In this document: piece after piece, positions 14,631 to 25,441 of the stretch | How the letters are laid out: each line of letters opens with the position of its first letter | How positions within the stretch are numbered: position 1 is the stretch's first letter | NCBI RefSeq assembly: GCF_011008565.1 | Contig: NZ_JAAIWK010000012.1 | Coordinates: forward strand, 1-64,000 | DNA length: 64,000 nucleotides | From: Heyndrickxia ginsengihumi | GTDB lineage: Bacteria; Bacillota; Bacilli; Bacillales; Bacillaceae_C | Direction of reading: 5' to 3' | Position numbers and translations under genes: made by a program | Notes under the pieces: generated by a model | What the model was told of the DNA's origin: nothing | Database searches by the model: none | The model's input: only the letters and a program-made list of their open reading frames with translations

Positions 14631-16302
14631 CACTTTGTTCCTCCTGTTCTCGTATAGACTCAGCAAACTCAATCATTTGTGTTAAATTTTCCATTTTAAT
14701 TTTCATTTCCCCTTCAGAATTGGATGAATGAAAAATATCAACTAAATGGTCCTCTAATTTTCCGAATTCAAGACGAGTTAAAATTGCATCTAACTCACCT
14801 ACGACACGTTCGAACAAATTAATTTTTTCATATAATAATTTCAGAATATGCTCTTCAACCGTATTTTTTGTAGCAAAATTATAAATATGGACATCTTCTT
14901 CCTGGCCAAGGCGATGTACACGACCGATTCTTTGTTCTAATCTCATTGGATTCCAAGGTAAGTCGAAATTAATAATATGATGGCAAAATTGTAAGTTAAT
15001 TCCTTCTCCACCAGCTTCTGTTGCAATTAATACTTGTGCATGCTTTTGAAATAATTCTCTCATCCAGTCCTTTTTACCGCGTTTAAATCCGCCTCTAAAA
15101 GGAACAGAAGTAATGCCGTGCTGTTTTAAAAACCATTGTAAATACAATTGTGTTGCACGATATTCTGTAAAAATAATGACTTTATCATCGATTTTTTTAA
15201 TCAACTCTAATGTTTTTTCTGCTTTTGAATTGCTTGATACTGCTTCAATCTTTTTAATAATACCTGCAATTGTGTCCTGTAAAATTGAAGAAGCGTCAGT
15301 GTCTTTTTTCAGCATATTTTTTAATGTGATAAAAACGGCTTCCCTGCTGCTGCATGCTTCTCTCTGTAATGTTAACAATGAGAAACCTGCTGTATGATAG
15401 CCATCATACAGTTGTTTTAATGATTGCAGCGATTGGTATAATTCTTTCTCTTCATGATTAAAATCGATTAATATTGTTTGCACATGTCTCTTTGTCCATT
15501 CAATGCCTGTATTGGCACGACGATTGCGAATCATCACTTTATTTACAAGCTGCTTCAAAGCTTCATCTTCTCTTACATCACGGTCTCCGCTTTTATATTT
15601 TTCGCTGAAATTTGTAGCACTGCCCAAATGTCCTGGCTTTAATAATGATACGAGATGAAAAATTTCATCAATTCTATTTTGAATAGGGGTAGCTGTTAGC
15701 AACAAACAAAATTTCTTCTTTAAATTTTGTACAAATTCATAGTTTTTTGTCTTTGCATTTTTTAGTTTATGGGCCTCATCAATGATGACAAGATCATATT
15801 GTTGCTCATAAATGATTTCCCGGTGTGGACTTCTTTTGGCTGTATCCATTGAAGAGACAATACAGTCATATTGATCCCACATATAACTTTTGCGCTGTCC
15901 AACTGCAGGAATATGGAATTTTTGATTTAACTCATTAACCCATTGCGATACTAATGAAGCAGGCACTAAAATGAGTACTTTCTTTACAAGACCACGAATC
16001 ATATATTCTTTTAAAATTAAGCCAGCTTCAATTGTTTTACCGAGTCCAACTTCATCTGCCAAAATTGCTTTTCCGTTCATGTTCTCAACTACTTGCTGAG
16101 CGACTTCCAGTTGGTGAGGCAGCGGTTTAACATTTGCTAAATGCCGCGGTGCTTGTAATCCTTTAAACTCAGGAATAATGAATTGCTTTTCCATTTCAAT
16201 AGCTAATTTATATAACCCCCAGTCCCCCCAAGGACCATCTTTCTCATAACGTTCAACGAGGTCTTTTTCCCATTCAATATTAAAATCTATTTTTAGGTCC
16301 AT
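14599..16302 (-). CDS. yqhH: SNF2-family DEAD/DEAH helicase YqhH
   Basis: 567 residues with AGGAGTG ahead of ATG. A RapA/SNF2-type ATPase: Q-like region HQLEVAQQVV, Walker A ADEVGLGKTIEAGL (about residues 79-92), DEAH box VIIDEAHKLKNA (about 173-184), motif III LLTATPIQNR, motif V ATEAGGEGINLQ and motif VI QRIGRVHRLGQ. It lacks the extra RNA polymerase-binding domains of RapA. Probable DNA translocase or remodeller of unknown target. A short insertion between the two RecA lobes is usual for the family. Confidence 0.94.
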   Translation of the reverse strand: MDLKIDFNIEWEKDLVERYEKDGPWGDWGLYKLAIEMEKQFIIPEFKGLQAPRHLANVKPLPHQLEVAQQVVENMNGKAILADEVGLGKTIEAGLILKEYMIRGLVKKVLILVPASLVSQWVNELNQKFHIPAVGQRKSYMWDQYDCIVSSMDTAKRSPHREIIYEQQYDLVIIDEAHKLKNAKTKNYEFVQNLKKKFCLLLTATPIQNRIDEIFHLVSLLKPGHLGSATNFSEKYKSGDRDVREDEALKQLVNKVMIRNRRANTGIEWTKRHVQTILIDFNHEEKELYQSLQSLKQLYDGYHTAGFSLLTLQREACSSREAVFITLKNMLKKDTDASSILQDTIAGIIKKIEAVSSNSKAEKTLELIKKIDDKVIIFTEYRATQLYLQWFLKQHGITSVPFRGGFKRGKKDWMRELFQKHAQVLIATEAGGEGINLQFCHHIINFDLPWNPMRLEQRIGRVHRLGQEEDVHIYNFATKNTVEEHILKLLYEKINLFERVVGELDAILTRLEFGKLEDHLVDIFHSSNSEGEMKIKMENLTQMIEFAESIREQEEQSDASRRNTSIS

Positions 16303-16755
16303 GAAAGCTCACTCCTAAATCCATTTTTATATAAGCTAATTGTGCATCCATTAATATGGGAGCATTTTGATAAGAAAACGGGAAAATGATGTTTTCCGTC
16401 ACTAAAAGAAATACGGCAATATATTCAAAATAAAAGTTACTTGTAAAATCTTAATGTTCATAAGATAAACCTGCTGTTATATGTATAAAAAACGTACATT
16501 GTTGTAATTGAACATAAAAATGTTCGGTTATTTTTGTGAAAAGCTAAAAAAATTCGTTGATTTTAGCTAGTATTTAATGATAGGATGAACATGAGGATGA
16601 CAGCAAACCACATGTTCGAAACGATTGAAGTCATTCGTCATATCTTTGACTTTGTTTTAATATGTTTCAATATTAGCAATTTGTTTTAATTAAAGTTATT
16701 TACTTAAAAATGAGATTTTATTAGTAGTATGCCCATTTTTAAAATAAATATTGGC
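16303..16755. other. Intergenic region with two small hairpins, promoters for yqhH and gcv
   Basis: No gene is visible. It holds GAACAT-AAAA-ATGTTC (16510-16525) and AGCTAAAA/TTTTAGCT (16542-16568). The gcv promoter must lie in the last ~60 bases, where TTTACTT and TAGTAT are candidate hexamers, but I cannot place it firmly. The length (about 450 bases) leaves room for a small RNA. Confidence 0.4.
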
Positions 16756-16963
16756 GGATGACAATAAGGGGAGAGACTGTTTTTTACGGCGCCGAAGGAG
16801 CAAACAGATTATGTGAATCTCTCAGGCAAAAAGACTCTTATTTGGACGCGACTCTGGAGAGAGCTTTACGATAAAGCCACCAAAGGGGACACCCATTAGG
16901 GGAAACTTTCAGGTACCATGACAGAGAATACCTACAATTATAGGGGTATCTCTGTCTTTTTTT
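16756..16963 (+). promoter_or_regulatory. Tandem glycine riboswitch with expression platform
   Basis: Two glycine aptamers in a row. The first (about 16768-16842) contains GGGGAGAGAC, GGCGCCGAAGGAGCAAAC and CTCTCAGGCAAAAAGACTC. The second (about 16850-16925) contains ACTCTGGAGAG, CCACCAAAGGGGACA and AAACTTTCAGG. These conserved words and their order match the glycine riboswitch ahead of B. subtilis gcvT. Binding of glycine should prevent the terminator at 16920 and switch gcv on. Confidence 0.96.
16920..16963 (+). terminator. Riboswitch-controlled terminator
   Basis: GACAGAGA (16920-16927) pairs with TCTCTGTC (16949-16956), with inner TACC/GGTA pairing, then seven T residues. It overlaps the 3' end of the second aptamer (CATGACAGAG), as required for an ON switch. 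Confidence 0.9.
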
Positions 16964-17027
16964 ATACGGTTTGCTGTTATGTCCATTACGCTTCAACCAT
17001 CGTTAAAAAATTCTTGGGGGTATGTTT

Positions 17028-18125
17028 GTGACAAAGTTAAAAAGGACACCTTTATTTGATGTCTATCATGAATATGGTGGTAAAACGATTGATTTTGGAG
17101 GATGGGAACTTCCTGTCCAGTTTTCAGGCATTCAAAAAGAGCATGAAGCTGTACGGACAAAGGCTGGCTTATTTGATGTGTCACATATGGGTGAAGTGAT
17201 TGTAGAAGGCAAAGATAGTTTGCGATACTTACAAAAAATGGTAACCAACAATGTTGAAAATTTAAAGCCAGGGTATGCCCAATATACAGCAATGTGCTAT
17301 GAAAATGGGGGAACAGTAGACGACCTCCTTATATACCAACTAGCAGAAAATAAATATTTGTTAGTTGTTAATGCCGCAAATATTGAAAAAGATTATGCGT
17401 GGTTAAAGGAACATCAGGATGGAAAAGTCGCAATACATAATATATCGGATTCTATCGCGCAATTGGCAATTCAAGGTCCTTTTGCCGAAACGGTATTGCA
17501 AAAATTAATAGAAGATTTGGATTTATCGACAATGAAATCTTTTACCTTTGCACAACATGTGGATGTTAACGGGATAACTACTTTAGTGTCACGTACTGGT
17601 TATACGGGGGAAGATGGGTTTGAACTATATTGTAAACAAGAAAATGCCGTTCAGTTATGGAAAGCATTATTGCAGGCCGGTGAAAATGAAGGGATACAGC
17701 CATGTGGACTTGGAGCCCGTGATACATTGCGATTTGAAGCTGCCCTTTGTTTATATGGTCAAGAGTTATCAGCTGACATATCACCTTTAGAGGCAAAAAT
17801 TGGTTTTGCTGTTAAGCTGAATAAAGATGTCAACTTTATTGGGAAAGAAGCTTTGCAAAAACAAAAAGAGCAAGGTGTTCCACGAAAGCTCGTTGGCGTT
17901 GAGATGATAGAACGGGGAATTCCACGCCACGGCTATAAAGTTTGGGCAGGTAATGAATATATTGGTGAAGTTACAACTGGTACACATTCACCAACTTTGA
18001 AAAAGAATATCGGGCTTGCATTATTAAAAACGCCATTTACTGAGCGTGATCAAGAAGTGGAAATTGAAATTCGCTCAAAAAGAGTGAAAGCAAAAGTTAT
18101 TTTAACACCTTTTTATAAACGTTAA
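17028..18125 (+). CDS. gcvT: Glycine cleavage system T protein (aminomethyltransferase)
   Basis: 365 residues from GTG 17028, 7 bases after TTGGGGG; ATG 17022 abuts the ribosome site. It transfers the methylene group of the lipoyl-bound aminomethyl intermediate to tetrahydrofolate, releasing ammonia. Seen: [39 protein letters not shown], the folate site MTN-type VTNNV..., [14 protein letters not shown] and [21 protein letters not shown]. Full length. First gene of gcvT-gcvPA-gcvPB under the glycine riboswitch; needs lipoylated GcvH from elsewhere and LipM (21608) for the cofactor. Confidence 0.96.
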   Translation: MTKLKRTPLFDVYHEYGGKTIDFGGWELPVQFSGIQKEHEAVRTKAGLFDVSHMGEVIVEGKDSLRYLQKMVTNNVENLKPGYAQYTAMCYENGGTVDDLLIYQLAENKYLLVVNAANIEKDYAWLKEHQDGKVAIHNISDSIAQLAIQGPFAETVLQKLIEDLDLSTMKSFTFAQHVDVNGITTLVSRTGYTGEDGFELYCKQENAVQLWKALLQAGENEGIQPCGLGARDTLRFEAALCLYGQELSADISPLEAKIGFAVKLNKDVNFIGKEALQKQKEQGVPRKLVGVEMIERGIPRHGYKVWAGNEYIGEVTTGTHSPTLKKNIGLALLKTPFTERDQEVEIEIRSKRVKAKVILTPFYKR

Positions 18126-18148
18126 AGGATGGGAGAAAAAAGAAGATG

Positions 18149-19501
18149 ATGAAGCATCGTTATTTGCCAATGACAGAAGAGGATAAAAATGAGATGTTAC
18201 AAACAATAGGGGTAACTTCTGTAGATGAGCTATTTCAAGATATTCCAGAAAAAGTTCGTTTCAAAGGGGATTATGATATTAAAGAAGCGAAATCTGAAAC
18301 AGCATTGTTAGCAGAACTATCAGATCTTGCTGCCAAAAATGCTAATCTTAAACATCATGTTTCTTTTCTAGGTGCAGGTGTATACGACCATTATATTCCG
18401 ACAATTGTTGATCATGTGATTTCAAGATCAGAATTTTATACAGCCTATACTCCGTACCAGCCGGAAATATCTCAAGGGGAATTACAAGCTATCTTTGAAT
18501 TTCAAACGATGATTTGTGAATTAACGGGGATGGAAGTTGCTAATTCTTCAATGTATGATGGGGGAACGGCATTAGCAGAAGCGGCCATGTTAAGCTGCGG
18601 GCATACGCGCCGAAAAAAAATTCTTATTTCCAAAACTGTTCACCCACAATCTCGGGCTGTTTTACAGACATATGCAAAAGGTCAAGGGATTTTAGTAGAG
18701 GAGATCTCATTTGCCAATGGCACGACAGATATAGAACAAATACAACATAAAATGGATGACGACGTTGCTGCTGTCATTGTCCAATATCCAAACTTCTTCG
18801 GACAAATCGAGCCATTGAAAGAAATAGAGGAAATCGTTCACGCACATAAAGGGTTATTTATTGTTTCAGCTAATTTACTTTCATTAGGCGTTTTAACACC
18901 TCCAGGCACTTTTGGTGCGGATATTGTTATAGGTGATGCACAAGTGTTTGGAATCCCTGCTGCATTTGGCGGACCACATTGCGGATATTTTGCCGTAACA
19001 AAGAAATTAATGCGCAAAGTACCTGGGAGATTAGTGGGAGAAACAATTGATGAGAATGGAAAAAGAGGTTATGTATTAACATTACAGGCCCGTGAACAGC
19101 ATATTCGTCGTGATAAAGCTACATCTAACATTTGTTCAAACCAAGCGTTAAATGCTCTTGCGGCTTCCGTTGCCATGACTGCGTTAGGGAAAAAAGGTGT
19201 TAAAGAAATGGCGCTGCAAAATATTTATAAAGCACAATATGCCAAAAACTATTTACAAAAAATTGGATTCGAAGTGGCATTTGCTGGAGCATTCTTTAAT
19301 GAGTTTGTTATTAAAGTTCCAAAAGGGATAAAAGAAATAAATCAATCGTTACTAACGAAAAACATAATTGGTGGCTATGATTTAACAGCTGATTATCCAG
19401 AACTTTCAAATCACATGCTCATTGCTGTAACTGAATTGCGAACAAAGGCGCAAATTGAAACATTTGCAAAGGAATTGGGAGGGTATTGTCATGCTAAATG
19501 A
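18149..19501 (+). CDS. gcvPA: Glycine dehydrogenase (decarboxylating) subunit 1
   Basis: 450 residues, from the second of two adjacent ATG codons ([13 protein letters not shown] is the usual N-terminus). The alpha subunit of the split P-protein; with GcvPB it decarboxylates glycine on PLP. Seen: [74 protein letters not shown]. It lacks the PLP lysine, as expected, because that lies in subunit 2. Overlaps gcvPB by 11 bases. Confidence 0.96.
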   Translation: MKHRYLPMTEEDKNEMLQTIGVTSVDELFQDIPEKVRFKGDYDIKEAKSETALLAELSDLAAKNANLKHHVSFLGAGVYDHYIPTIVDHVISRSEFYTAYTPYQPEISQGELQAIFEFQTMICELTGMEVANSSMYDGGTALAEAAMLSCGHTRRKKILISKTVHPQSRAVLQTYAKGQGILVEEISFANGTTDIEQIQHKMDDDVAAVIVQYPNFFGQIEPLKEIEEIVHAHKGLFIVSANLLSLGVLTPPGTFGADIVIGDAQVFGIPAAFGGPHCGYFAVTKKLMRKVPGRLVGETIDENGKRGYVLTLQAREQHIRRDKATSNICSNQALNALAASVAMTALGKKGVKEMALQNIYKAQYAKNYLQKIGFEVAFAGAFFNEFVIKVPKGIKEINQSLLTKNIIGGYDLTADYPELSNHMLIAVTELRTKAQIETFAKELGGYCHAK

Positions 19502-20951
19502 AGATCAACCACTTATTTTCGAACGTTCGAAACCTGGGCGAATTGGTTATAGTTTACCACCATTAGATGTTCAAGAACTTGATTTGAAAGAGATATTTCC
19601 TACTGAATACATTCGCAATGAGGAGCCTGAACTTCCAGAGGTATCGGAATTAGATATTATGCGGCATTATACATTGTTATCCAAACATAATCACGGAGTA
19701 GATTCAGGGTTTTATCCGCTTGGTTCTTGTACAATGAAATATAATCCGAAAATAAACGAATCGGTTGCTCGTTTTCCAGGTTTTGCCCATATCCATCCTT
19801 TACAAGATGAAAGTTCTGTTCAAGGTGCACTTGAACTGATGTATGACTTACAGCAGCATCTTGTTGAAATCACTGGAATGGATGAAGTTACATTACAGCC
19901 TGCTGCTGGTGCACACGGCGAGTGGACAGGTTTAATGCTAATTAGAGCTTATCATGAAGCGAACGGTGATATGAAACGGACAAAAGTGATTATTCCTGAT
20001 TCTGCCCATGGAACAAATCCAGCTTCTGCCACAGTTGCTGGATTTGAAACAATTACTGTTAAGTCCAATGAACAAGGACTTGTTGATATTGACGACTTAA
20101 GAAACATTGTTGGCGAAGATACGGCAGCACTCATGTTAACCAATCCCAATACATTAGGATTATTTGAGGAAAACATTTTAGAAATGGCTGAAATTGTCCA
20201 TGAAGCTGGTGGAAAATTATATTATGATGGTGCTAATTTAAATGCTGTATTAGCAAAAGCGCGGCCAGGGGATATGGGTTTTGATGTTGTTCATTTGAAT
20301 TTACACAAAACATTTACTGGTCCACACGGTGGAGGTGGCCCTGGTTCAGGACCTGTTGGGGTAAAAAAAGAGTTAATTCCATTTTTACCAAAGCCAGTTA
20401 TTACAAAAAAAGATCAGCAATATGTACTTGATTATGATCGCCCGCAATCAATTGGTAGAGTTAAACCATTTTATGGAAATTTCGGTATAAATGTACGAGC
20501 ATACACATATATACGGTCAATGGGGCCAGATGGTTTAAAAGCAGTCACTGAAAATGCTGTTATTAATGCAAACTATATGATGAGAAGACTTTCAGAATAT
20601 TATGTGCTTCCATACGATCGCCATTGTAAACACGAGTTTGTCATAAGTGGAAGCAAGCAAAAAAAATTAGGGGTCCGTACTTTCGATATTGCAAAACGGT
20701 TACTAGATTTTGGGTTTCACCCTCCTACTGTTTATTTTCCATTAAACGTTGAAGAATGTATGATGATTGAACCGACTGAAACTGAATCAAAAGAAACATT
20801 GGATGAATTTATTGATGCCATGATTCAGATCGCAAAAGAAGCAGAAGAACATCCTGAAATTGTGCAAGAAGCACCACATACTACTATCATTAAACGACTT
20901 GACGAAACAAGAGCGGCACGCAAGCCAGTATTGCGATATACAAGGGAATAA
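19491..20951 (+). CDS. gcvPB: Glycine dehydrogenase (decarboxylating) subunit 2
   Basis: 486 residues from ATG 19491 behind GGGAGGG. Carries the PLP lysine in [19 protein letters not shown]. Other conserved words are [44 protein letters not shown] and [20 protein letters not shown]. Together with GcvPA it forms the alpha2beta2 decarboxylase that loads the lipoyl arm of GcvH. Last gene of the operon; a terminator follows about 50 bases later. Confidence 0.96.
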   Translation: MLNEDQPLIFERSKPGRIGYSLPPLDVQELDLKEIFPTEYIRNEEPELPEVSELDIMRHYTLLSKHNHGVDSGFYPLGSCTMKYNPKINESVARFPGFAHIHPLQDESSVQGALELMYDLQQHLVEITGMDEVTLQPAAGAHGEWTGLMLIRAYHEANGDMKRTKVIIPDSAHGTNPASATVAGFETITVKSNEQGLVDIDDLRNIVGEDTAALMLTNPNTLGLFEENILEMAEIVHEAGGKLYYDGANLNAVLAKARPGDMGFDVVHLNLHKTFTGPHGGGGPGSGPVGVKKELIPFLPKPVITKKDQQYVLDYDRPQSIGRVKPFYGNFGINVRAYTYIRSMGPDGLKAVTENAVINANYMMRRLSEYYVLPYDRHCKHEFVISGSKQKKLGVRTFDIAKRLLDFGFHPPTVYFPLNVEECMMIEPTETESKETLDEFIDAMIQIAKEAEEHPEIVQEAPHTTIIKRLDETRAARKPVLRYTRE

Positions 20952-21002
20952 AGGAAACAACATTACATCTCATCTTTATTTTGAAAATAAAATATACGAA
21001 TG

Positions 21003-21059
21003 AGGGCTGCCAAAAGGAAATACAACAATTTAACTCCTTTATAGGCAGCCCTATTTTTC
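21003..21059. terminator. Bidirectional terminator between gcvPB and yqhL
   Basis: AGGGCTGCC (21003-21011) pairs with GGCAGCCCT (21044-21052), inner AAAGGA/TCCTTT continues the stem, and TATTTTTCTT follows. Confidence 0.85.
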
Positions 21060-21067
21060 TTATATAA

Positions 21068-21454
21068 TTATTGTTTGGCTTTGATCTTACCTGTCCAATT
21101 TTTATATCCACCTTTTAATTGGCTAAGATCACGATATCCTTTGCGATAAAGCATTTGTGCAGCACGTACAGATCTCGTGCCATTTTGACAATATAAATAT
21201 ACAGGTTTATCGGAACGAATTTCTTTTATCCGCATTTTTAATTGGGACAATGGAATATTTCTAGCTCCTAAAATATGTCCGTTGTCAAATTCGTTTGGCT
21301 CACGAACATCGATAAGTTGAGCTTTACGGTAACCGGCTTTAAATTCTTCTTGAGTCAAGCTCTTAAGAATTTTTTTCTGTCTAAAATAAGTAGTGAGACT
21401 GTACACTAGAATTGCGCCTACGACGATTATAACTGAATACCATGTTTGTGACAT
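21068..21454 (-). CDS. yqhL: Membrane-anchored rhodanese-like protein YqhL
   Basis: 128 residues from ATG 21454 behind AAGGGGGAAA; the upstream extension is not needed. One N-terminal helix (about residues 5-22) and a single rhodanese domain with LIDVREPNEFDNGHILGARNIPL and the active-site loop YCQNGTRS (Cys about 93). Likely a sulfurtransferase or persulfide carrier at the membrane, facing the cytoplasm. In B. subtilis it is next to lipM, as here, in the opposite orientation. Confidence 0.93.
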   Translation of the reverse strand: MSQTWYSVIIVVGAILVYSLTTYFRQKKILKSLTQEEFKAGYRKAQLIDVREPNEFDNGHILGARNIPLSQLKMRIKEIRSDKPVYLYCQNGTRSVRAAQMLYRKGYRDLSQLKGGYKNWTGKIKAKQ

Positions 21455-21607
21455 GTTGTTTCCCCCTTTCCTACAGTTTACACTATTTTCTATTATATTC
21501 GTGATTTCGGTTAGAATCAAAATCTTTTTTTACGAATTCGCTTTCTTTGTTTTTTTAATAGGTTTTGATAAACTAGATACGTAAATTCTATAAAAGAGGG
21601 ATAATAG

Positions 21608-22444
21608 ATGGGAAAAGAAGTATGGAATTTTATTGATTCGGGTTTTTGTTCCCCGTATTTTAACATGGCATTAGATGAAGCATTATTAGATTGGCATAGC
21701 GAAGGGAAAATTGCGCCAACCATTCGCTTTTATGGCTGGAATCCAGCAACATTATCTATTGGCTATTTTCAGAAGGCTGAGAAAGAAATTGATTTTGAAG
21801 CTGTAAAAAACCATCAGCTAGGATTTGTAAGAAGGCCGACAGGCGGCAGAGGCGTTTTACATGAACATGAGCTTACATATAGTGTGATTGTATCCGAGGA
21901 ACATCCTGATATGCCGAAAACGGTCACTGAGGCATATAGGGTCATTTCAGAAGGGATTTTAAAAGGATTCCAGTCATTAGGATTAGAGGCCTATTTTGCA
22001 GTGCCGCGAACCGAAGAAGAAAGGAACGGCTTAAAAAATCCGCGGTCTTCAGTTTGCTTTGATGCACCAAGCTGGTATGAACTTGTAGTGGAAGGCCGAA
22101 AAGTAGCTGGGAGTGCACAGACAAGGCAAAAGGGGGTTATTTTGCAGCATGGGTCAATTTTACTTGATTTAGATGAGGATAAATTATTTAGCTTGTTTAA
22201 ATATCCTAATGAAAGAGTAAAAGAAAGAATGAAACGCAGCTTTAAAAATAAGGCTGTAGCTATTAATGAAATCAGCCCGCAAAAAGTAACATATGAAGAT
22301 GCCAAAATTGCCTTTAAGCAAGGATTTCAAGAAGGACTTAATATTGAATTGAGACCGTACGAATTGTCGGAAATGCAAGTGGCATATGTTAATGAATTAG
22401 CAAAAAATCGCTATCAGTCTGATGAATGGAACTTCAAACGATAG
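21608..22444 (+). CDS. lipM: Octanoyltransferase LipM
   Basis: 278 residues. Transfers octanoyl from acyl carrier protein to GcvH, the first step of lipoate assembly in Bacillus. Seen: LPL/LipM fold start [22 protein letters not shown], substrate-binding [19 protein letters not shown], catalytic Cys150 in SSVCFDAP, and the conserved Lys in [11 protein letters not shown]. The context with gcv and, further on, the lipoyl-dependent Bkd complex fits the need for lipoylation. Confidence 0.96.
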   Translation: MGKEVWNFIDSGFCSPYFNMALDEALLDWHSEGKIAPTIRFYGWNPATLSIGYFQKAEKEIDFEAVKNHQLGFVRRPTGGRGVLHEHELTYSVIVSEEHPDMPKTVTEAYRVISEGILKGFQSLGLEAYFAVPRTEEERNGLKNPRSSVCFDAPSWYELVVEGRKVAGSAQTRQKGVILQHGSILLDLDEDKLFSLFKYPNERVKERMKRSFKNKAVAINEISPQKVTYEDAKIAFKQGFQEGLNIELRPYELSEMQVAYVNELAKNRYQSDEWNFKR

Positions 22445-22496
22445 TTCGATAGTTGAATCATGATCTAGTTGTTTCCAAAGAATGTAGAAGTTTCAT

Positions 22497-22578
22497 ATAA
22501 ATATATAGAGACAAAAGGAAACTATATATTTATTAAAAAAGCAAAGATAAAGTTGCCCTTTGGAAGCAACTTTTTTTT
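22497..22578 (+). terminator. Hairpin pair and terminator after lipM
   Basis: A 12-bp AT stem ATAAATATATAG/CTATATATTTAT (about 22497-22533) is followed by AAGTTGC (22550-22556) pairing with GCAACTT (22566-22572) and a run of T. The second hairpin is the likely terminator. Confidence 0.75.
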
Positions 22579-22660
22579 CGTTTTTAAAGCAATTGTTTTA
22601 GAAGGTTTTTGCTTACTTACATAGACTTAAATAATTCATCATGTAATTGTTTATAAAGTT

Positions 22661-22723
22661 AAGCGGAGCGGAAGGTGTAAGGCTCCTGCGAGAAAAGCGG
22701 GCACGTGCAGCGGAGATCAGCAA
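22661..22723 (+). repeat. Decayed dispersed intergenic repeat (copy 3)
   Basis: AGCGGAGCGGAAGGTGTAAG, GCTCCTGCGAGAAAAGCGGG and the end AGCGGAGATCAGCAAC match the outer parts of the family; the centre is deleted. It lies in the 470-base gap between lipM and yqhO, which holds no gene. Confidence 0.65.
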
Positions 22724-22911
22724 CTTTTTTAAGTGCACAAACTCTATTGAGCATTATATGAAGAGATATATTCTTCGAATAAAAGGTAAAAAAAGATTTT
22801 TTTAATTTCTAAAGTTCTATTTCCTCTGTTTATACATTAAAAATATACAAATCTCCATTAAAAATAATGATTGTACCGTTTCATGTAAAAACATGAAGGG
22901 GAGGGAAAACT

Positions 22912-23796
22912 TTGGAAATTGATGGTGTGTTTTCAGGTGGCGGAATAAAAGGGCTTGCATTAATTGGGGCTCTCGATATTTTAGAACAACGTGGTTTTAC
23001 TTTTAAACGCATCGCGGGAACAAGTGTAGGCTCAGTTATTGCTGGCTTTGTAGCGGCAGGATATACGAGCAAGGAAATGGAAGAGCTGTTATATGAGACG
23101 GAATTGGCTCAGTTTCTTGATACACGGAGAAGCTTTTTGCCGATGCCGTTCGCTAAATGGTTATTGCTGTACTGGAGGCTTGGCCTCTATAAAGGCGTGA
23201 AGTTTGAAGAATGGCTGGAAAAAAAATTGGCGGAAAAAGGGGTGTATACTTTTAAAGACTTGCCAAAGGACTCTTTATATTTCATTGCGTCCGATATATC
23301 AAATAATCGCTTAGTTGTGCTGCCGGATGATTTGGAAGTGTATGGAATTCCTAAAGAAACGTTTCCTGTTGCGCGTGCAATCCGCATGAGCTGTAGTATT
23401 CCGTATTTTTTTGAGCCTGTACGATTAAGGTCATTAGCAGGAACAAGTGTAATAGTTGATGGTGGAGTTCTAAGCAATTTCCCTATGTGGTTATTTGTAA
23501 AACCAGAAGAGAAGAAGACACGGCCTGTACTTGGCATTACGTTAAGTAAGAATAAATTAGAACAGCCAAAGATTAAAATAAAAAATGCTATTCAACTGTT
23601 TGATGCCTTATTTACAACAATGAAAGATGCCCATGATGCCCGTTATATTTCTAGAAAACATGAAAAAGATATTATTTTTATCCCATGTGAAAAAATCTTA
23701 CCAATTGATTTTGAAATTTCGAATGATATAAAAGCAAAAATGATTGAGACAGGGAGAAATAAGACAGTTGAATTTTTGAAAAAATGGAATTACTAA
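22912..23796 (+). CDS. yqhO: Patatin-like phospholipase YqhO
   Basis: 294 residues from TTG 22912 behind GGGGAGGG. Ser-Asp dyad acyl hydrolase fold: oxyanion hole GGGIKGLALIG (about residues 9-19), nucleophile elbow GTSVGS (Ser about 39), catalytic Asp in VDGGVLSNFP. Cytoplasmic, no signal peptide. Substrate probably phospholipid or another acyl ester; physiological role unknown. Same neighbours (lipM, yqhP) as in B. subtilis. Confidence 0.93.
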   Translation: MEIDGVFSGGGIKGLALIGALDILEQRGFTFKRIAGTSVGSVIAGFVAAGYTSKEMEELLYETELAQFLDTRRSFLPMPFAKWLLLYWRLGLYKGVKFEEWLEKKLAEKGVYTFKDLPKDSLYFIASDISNNRLVVLPDDLEVYGIPKETFPVARAIRMSCSIPYFFEPVRLRSLAGTSVIVDGGVLSNFPMWLFVKPEEKKTRPVLGITLSKNKLEQPKIKIKNAIQLFDALFTTMKDAHDARYISRKHEKDIIFIPCEKILPIDFEISNDIKAKMIETGRNKTVEFLKKWNY

Positions 23797-23812
23797 TATC
23801 CGCAATATAATA

Positions 23813-23846
23813 AAAAAATCGAGCTTAAAACATTGCTCGATTTTTC
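23813..23846. terminator. Bidirectional terminator between yqhO and yqhP
   Basis: AAAAATCGAGC and GCTCGATTTTT form an 11-bp stem with a 10-base loop, and A/T tracts on both sides. The 3' end of yqhP overlaps it. Confidence 0.85.
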
Positions 23847-24199
23847 TTTTTGTTTTTTTTGCCCTCAATCACAGTTAATTTCACATTAGACTTTTTGTGC
23901 AAAGTTTTTTTTCTCGGCTTTGAAGAATGAGTAGAACTACTATGAGTTGTTGCTAAGCGCTGCTTTAATCTCCTTTTTGATTTTTTCGCAGCTTTTAGAA
24001 AAGCTTTTTGATCTTTTAGTTTTGCCCGATCAGTACCTCTAGTCAGAAAAAATCTAAAAGCAAAAACAAAAATAGCTGTAACGATAACAATTGAAAATAG
24101 CGTTCTTAAAAGGGAGAAAGGGTGATTTAGTAAAAGTGACACAAGGCCAATTACTGCTAAAATACCGATGCTAGATACGAACCATTGGCCAGATCTCAA
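23825..24199 (-). CDS. yqhP: YqhP family membrane protein
   Basis: 124 residues from TTG 24199, 9 bases after GAGGAGGT. Two membrane helices (about residues 8-24 and 30-50) and a very basic tail (KKSKRRLKQRL, KKNKKKNRAMF). Conserved in Bacillaceae between yqhO and yqhQ; function unknown. The cationic C-terminus could touch membrane lipid or nucleic acid. Its last codons overlap the shared terminator. Confidence 0.85.
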   Translation of the reverse strand: MRSGQWFVSSIGILAVIGLVSLLLNHPFSLLRTLFSIVIVTAIFVFAFRFFLTRGTDRAKLKDQKAFLKAAKKSKRRLKQRLATTHSSSTHSSKPRKKTLHKKSNVKLTVIEGKKNKKKNRAMF

Positions 24200-24339
24200 A
24201 TAAACGGCACCTCCTCATATGATATACATCATTTTTTCCAAAACGCATTTTTTTATACAAAATTTATACTTGCACCCAATATTAAGTAATTATAGCTTAT
24301 ATACTTATAATTCCCAACATTTCACATAAATAAACAAAG

Positions 24340-25275
24340 CTAACGTATTAACTGCTTTTCATTGCTACATATTTCTTCTAGTTTAAGTAACTCATTGAAA
24401 GAAGCAATTGCAACTTCAACTTGGTCATCATCCGGTTCTTTTGTTGTTAATAATTGTAACCATAATCCAGGATAACCAAGGTATTTTAAAATAGGGATAT
24501 GTCTGACTTTATTTGTAATTTGTAATACTTCAAATGATACGCCAAGAACAACAGGAATTAATAAAATTCGATCAACTACACGTAACCAAAGTGGATCCGT
24601 TGGAACGAGTGTGTAAATAAAGACGCCGACAATAATTGTAAATAAAATAAAACTACTGCCGCAGCGGTAATGAAGACGGGATTGAGATTGCACATTATCT
24701 ACTGTTAATTCTAAATTGTTTTCATACGTATTAATCACCTTATGTTCTGCACCATGGTATTGAAAGACTCTCTTAATCATAGGTGTTAAAGATATCGAGT
24801 AAATATAAATTAAGACTAATGCCAGTTTAAATAATCCTTCAATTAATATTTGCGCATATTTACCAGGGAAAATTGGTTTTGTTAGCTCTGCTAAAAATAC
24901 AGGAATTAAGGTAATAAAAAATTTGGCAAAAATGAATGATAATACGCCAATAACAGCAACGCCTAGAATCATTGACGTTTTTGATGCCGGTTTTTCAACA
25001 ATTTTAGTGTCTTCGTTTGGATCAAGATCATAACGTTCACTTGCAAAATTCAAATGTTGTGCACCATTTGCACTTGATTCAATAATTGCAATAATTCCAC
25101 GTAGAAAAGGAATATGTTTTAACTTTTGCAGTGAAGGCTTTGATTTTCTTGGTAAATAAAAATATTCAATGCTTTCGTCTTTTCGGCGAATCGCAGTAAC
25201 TGTTTGATGTTTTCCACCAAACATCACTCCTTCGACAACCGCTTGACCCCCATACACTGGTTTTTTGACTTTCAT
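24340..25275 (-). CDS. yqhQ: DUF1385 membrane protein YqhQ
   Basis: 311 residues with GGAGGCT before ATG. Polytopic: an N-terminal cytoplasmic part with the DUF1385 hallmark YGGQAVVEGVMF (about 8-19), then helices at about 105-130, 143-165, 206-226 and 232-252, with YHGAEHKVINTYE between. Conserved in most Firmicutes; in B. subtilis it has been linked to membrane and division-related phenotypes, but no biochemical activity is known to me. Transcribed away from yqhR. Confidence 0.92.
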   Translation of the reverse strand: MKVKKPVYGGQAVVEGVMFGGKHQTVTAIRRKDESIEYFYLPRKSKPSLQKLKHIPFLRGIIAIIESSANGAQHLNFASERYDLDPNEDTKIVEKPASKTSMILGVAVIGVLSFIFAKFFITLIPVFLAELTKPIFPGKYAQILIEGLFKLALVLIYIYSISLTPMIKRVFQYHGAEHKVINTYENNLELTVDNVQSQSRLHYRCGSSFILFTIIVGVFIYTLVPTDPLWLRVVDRILLIPVVLGVSFEVLQITNKVRHIPILKYLGYPGLWLQLLTTKEPDDDQVEVAIASFNELLKLEEICSNEKQLIR

Positions 25276-25441
25276 AATAGCCTCCGTCTAATCGTAATTG
25301 GAATGTTTTAGCATGTAAATTTGATTGTTTTTGTAAATAACGATTATAAAAATTATTTTACTAAAAAATTTGAAAAACGACTAGATTATTTACTTATGGT
25401 TAAGCTAAATATGAAATAATTAAGGGTTATGAGGTGAGCTT

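Noticed and set aside
16510-16525. LexA-like box ahead of yqhH (GAACAT...ATGTTC)
   Set aside because: The Bacillus LexA box is CGAAC-N4-GTTCG; here the half-sites are 8 bases apart, so spacing is wrong.
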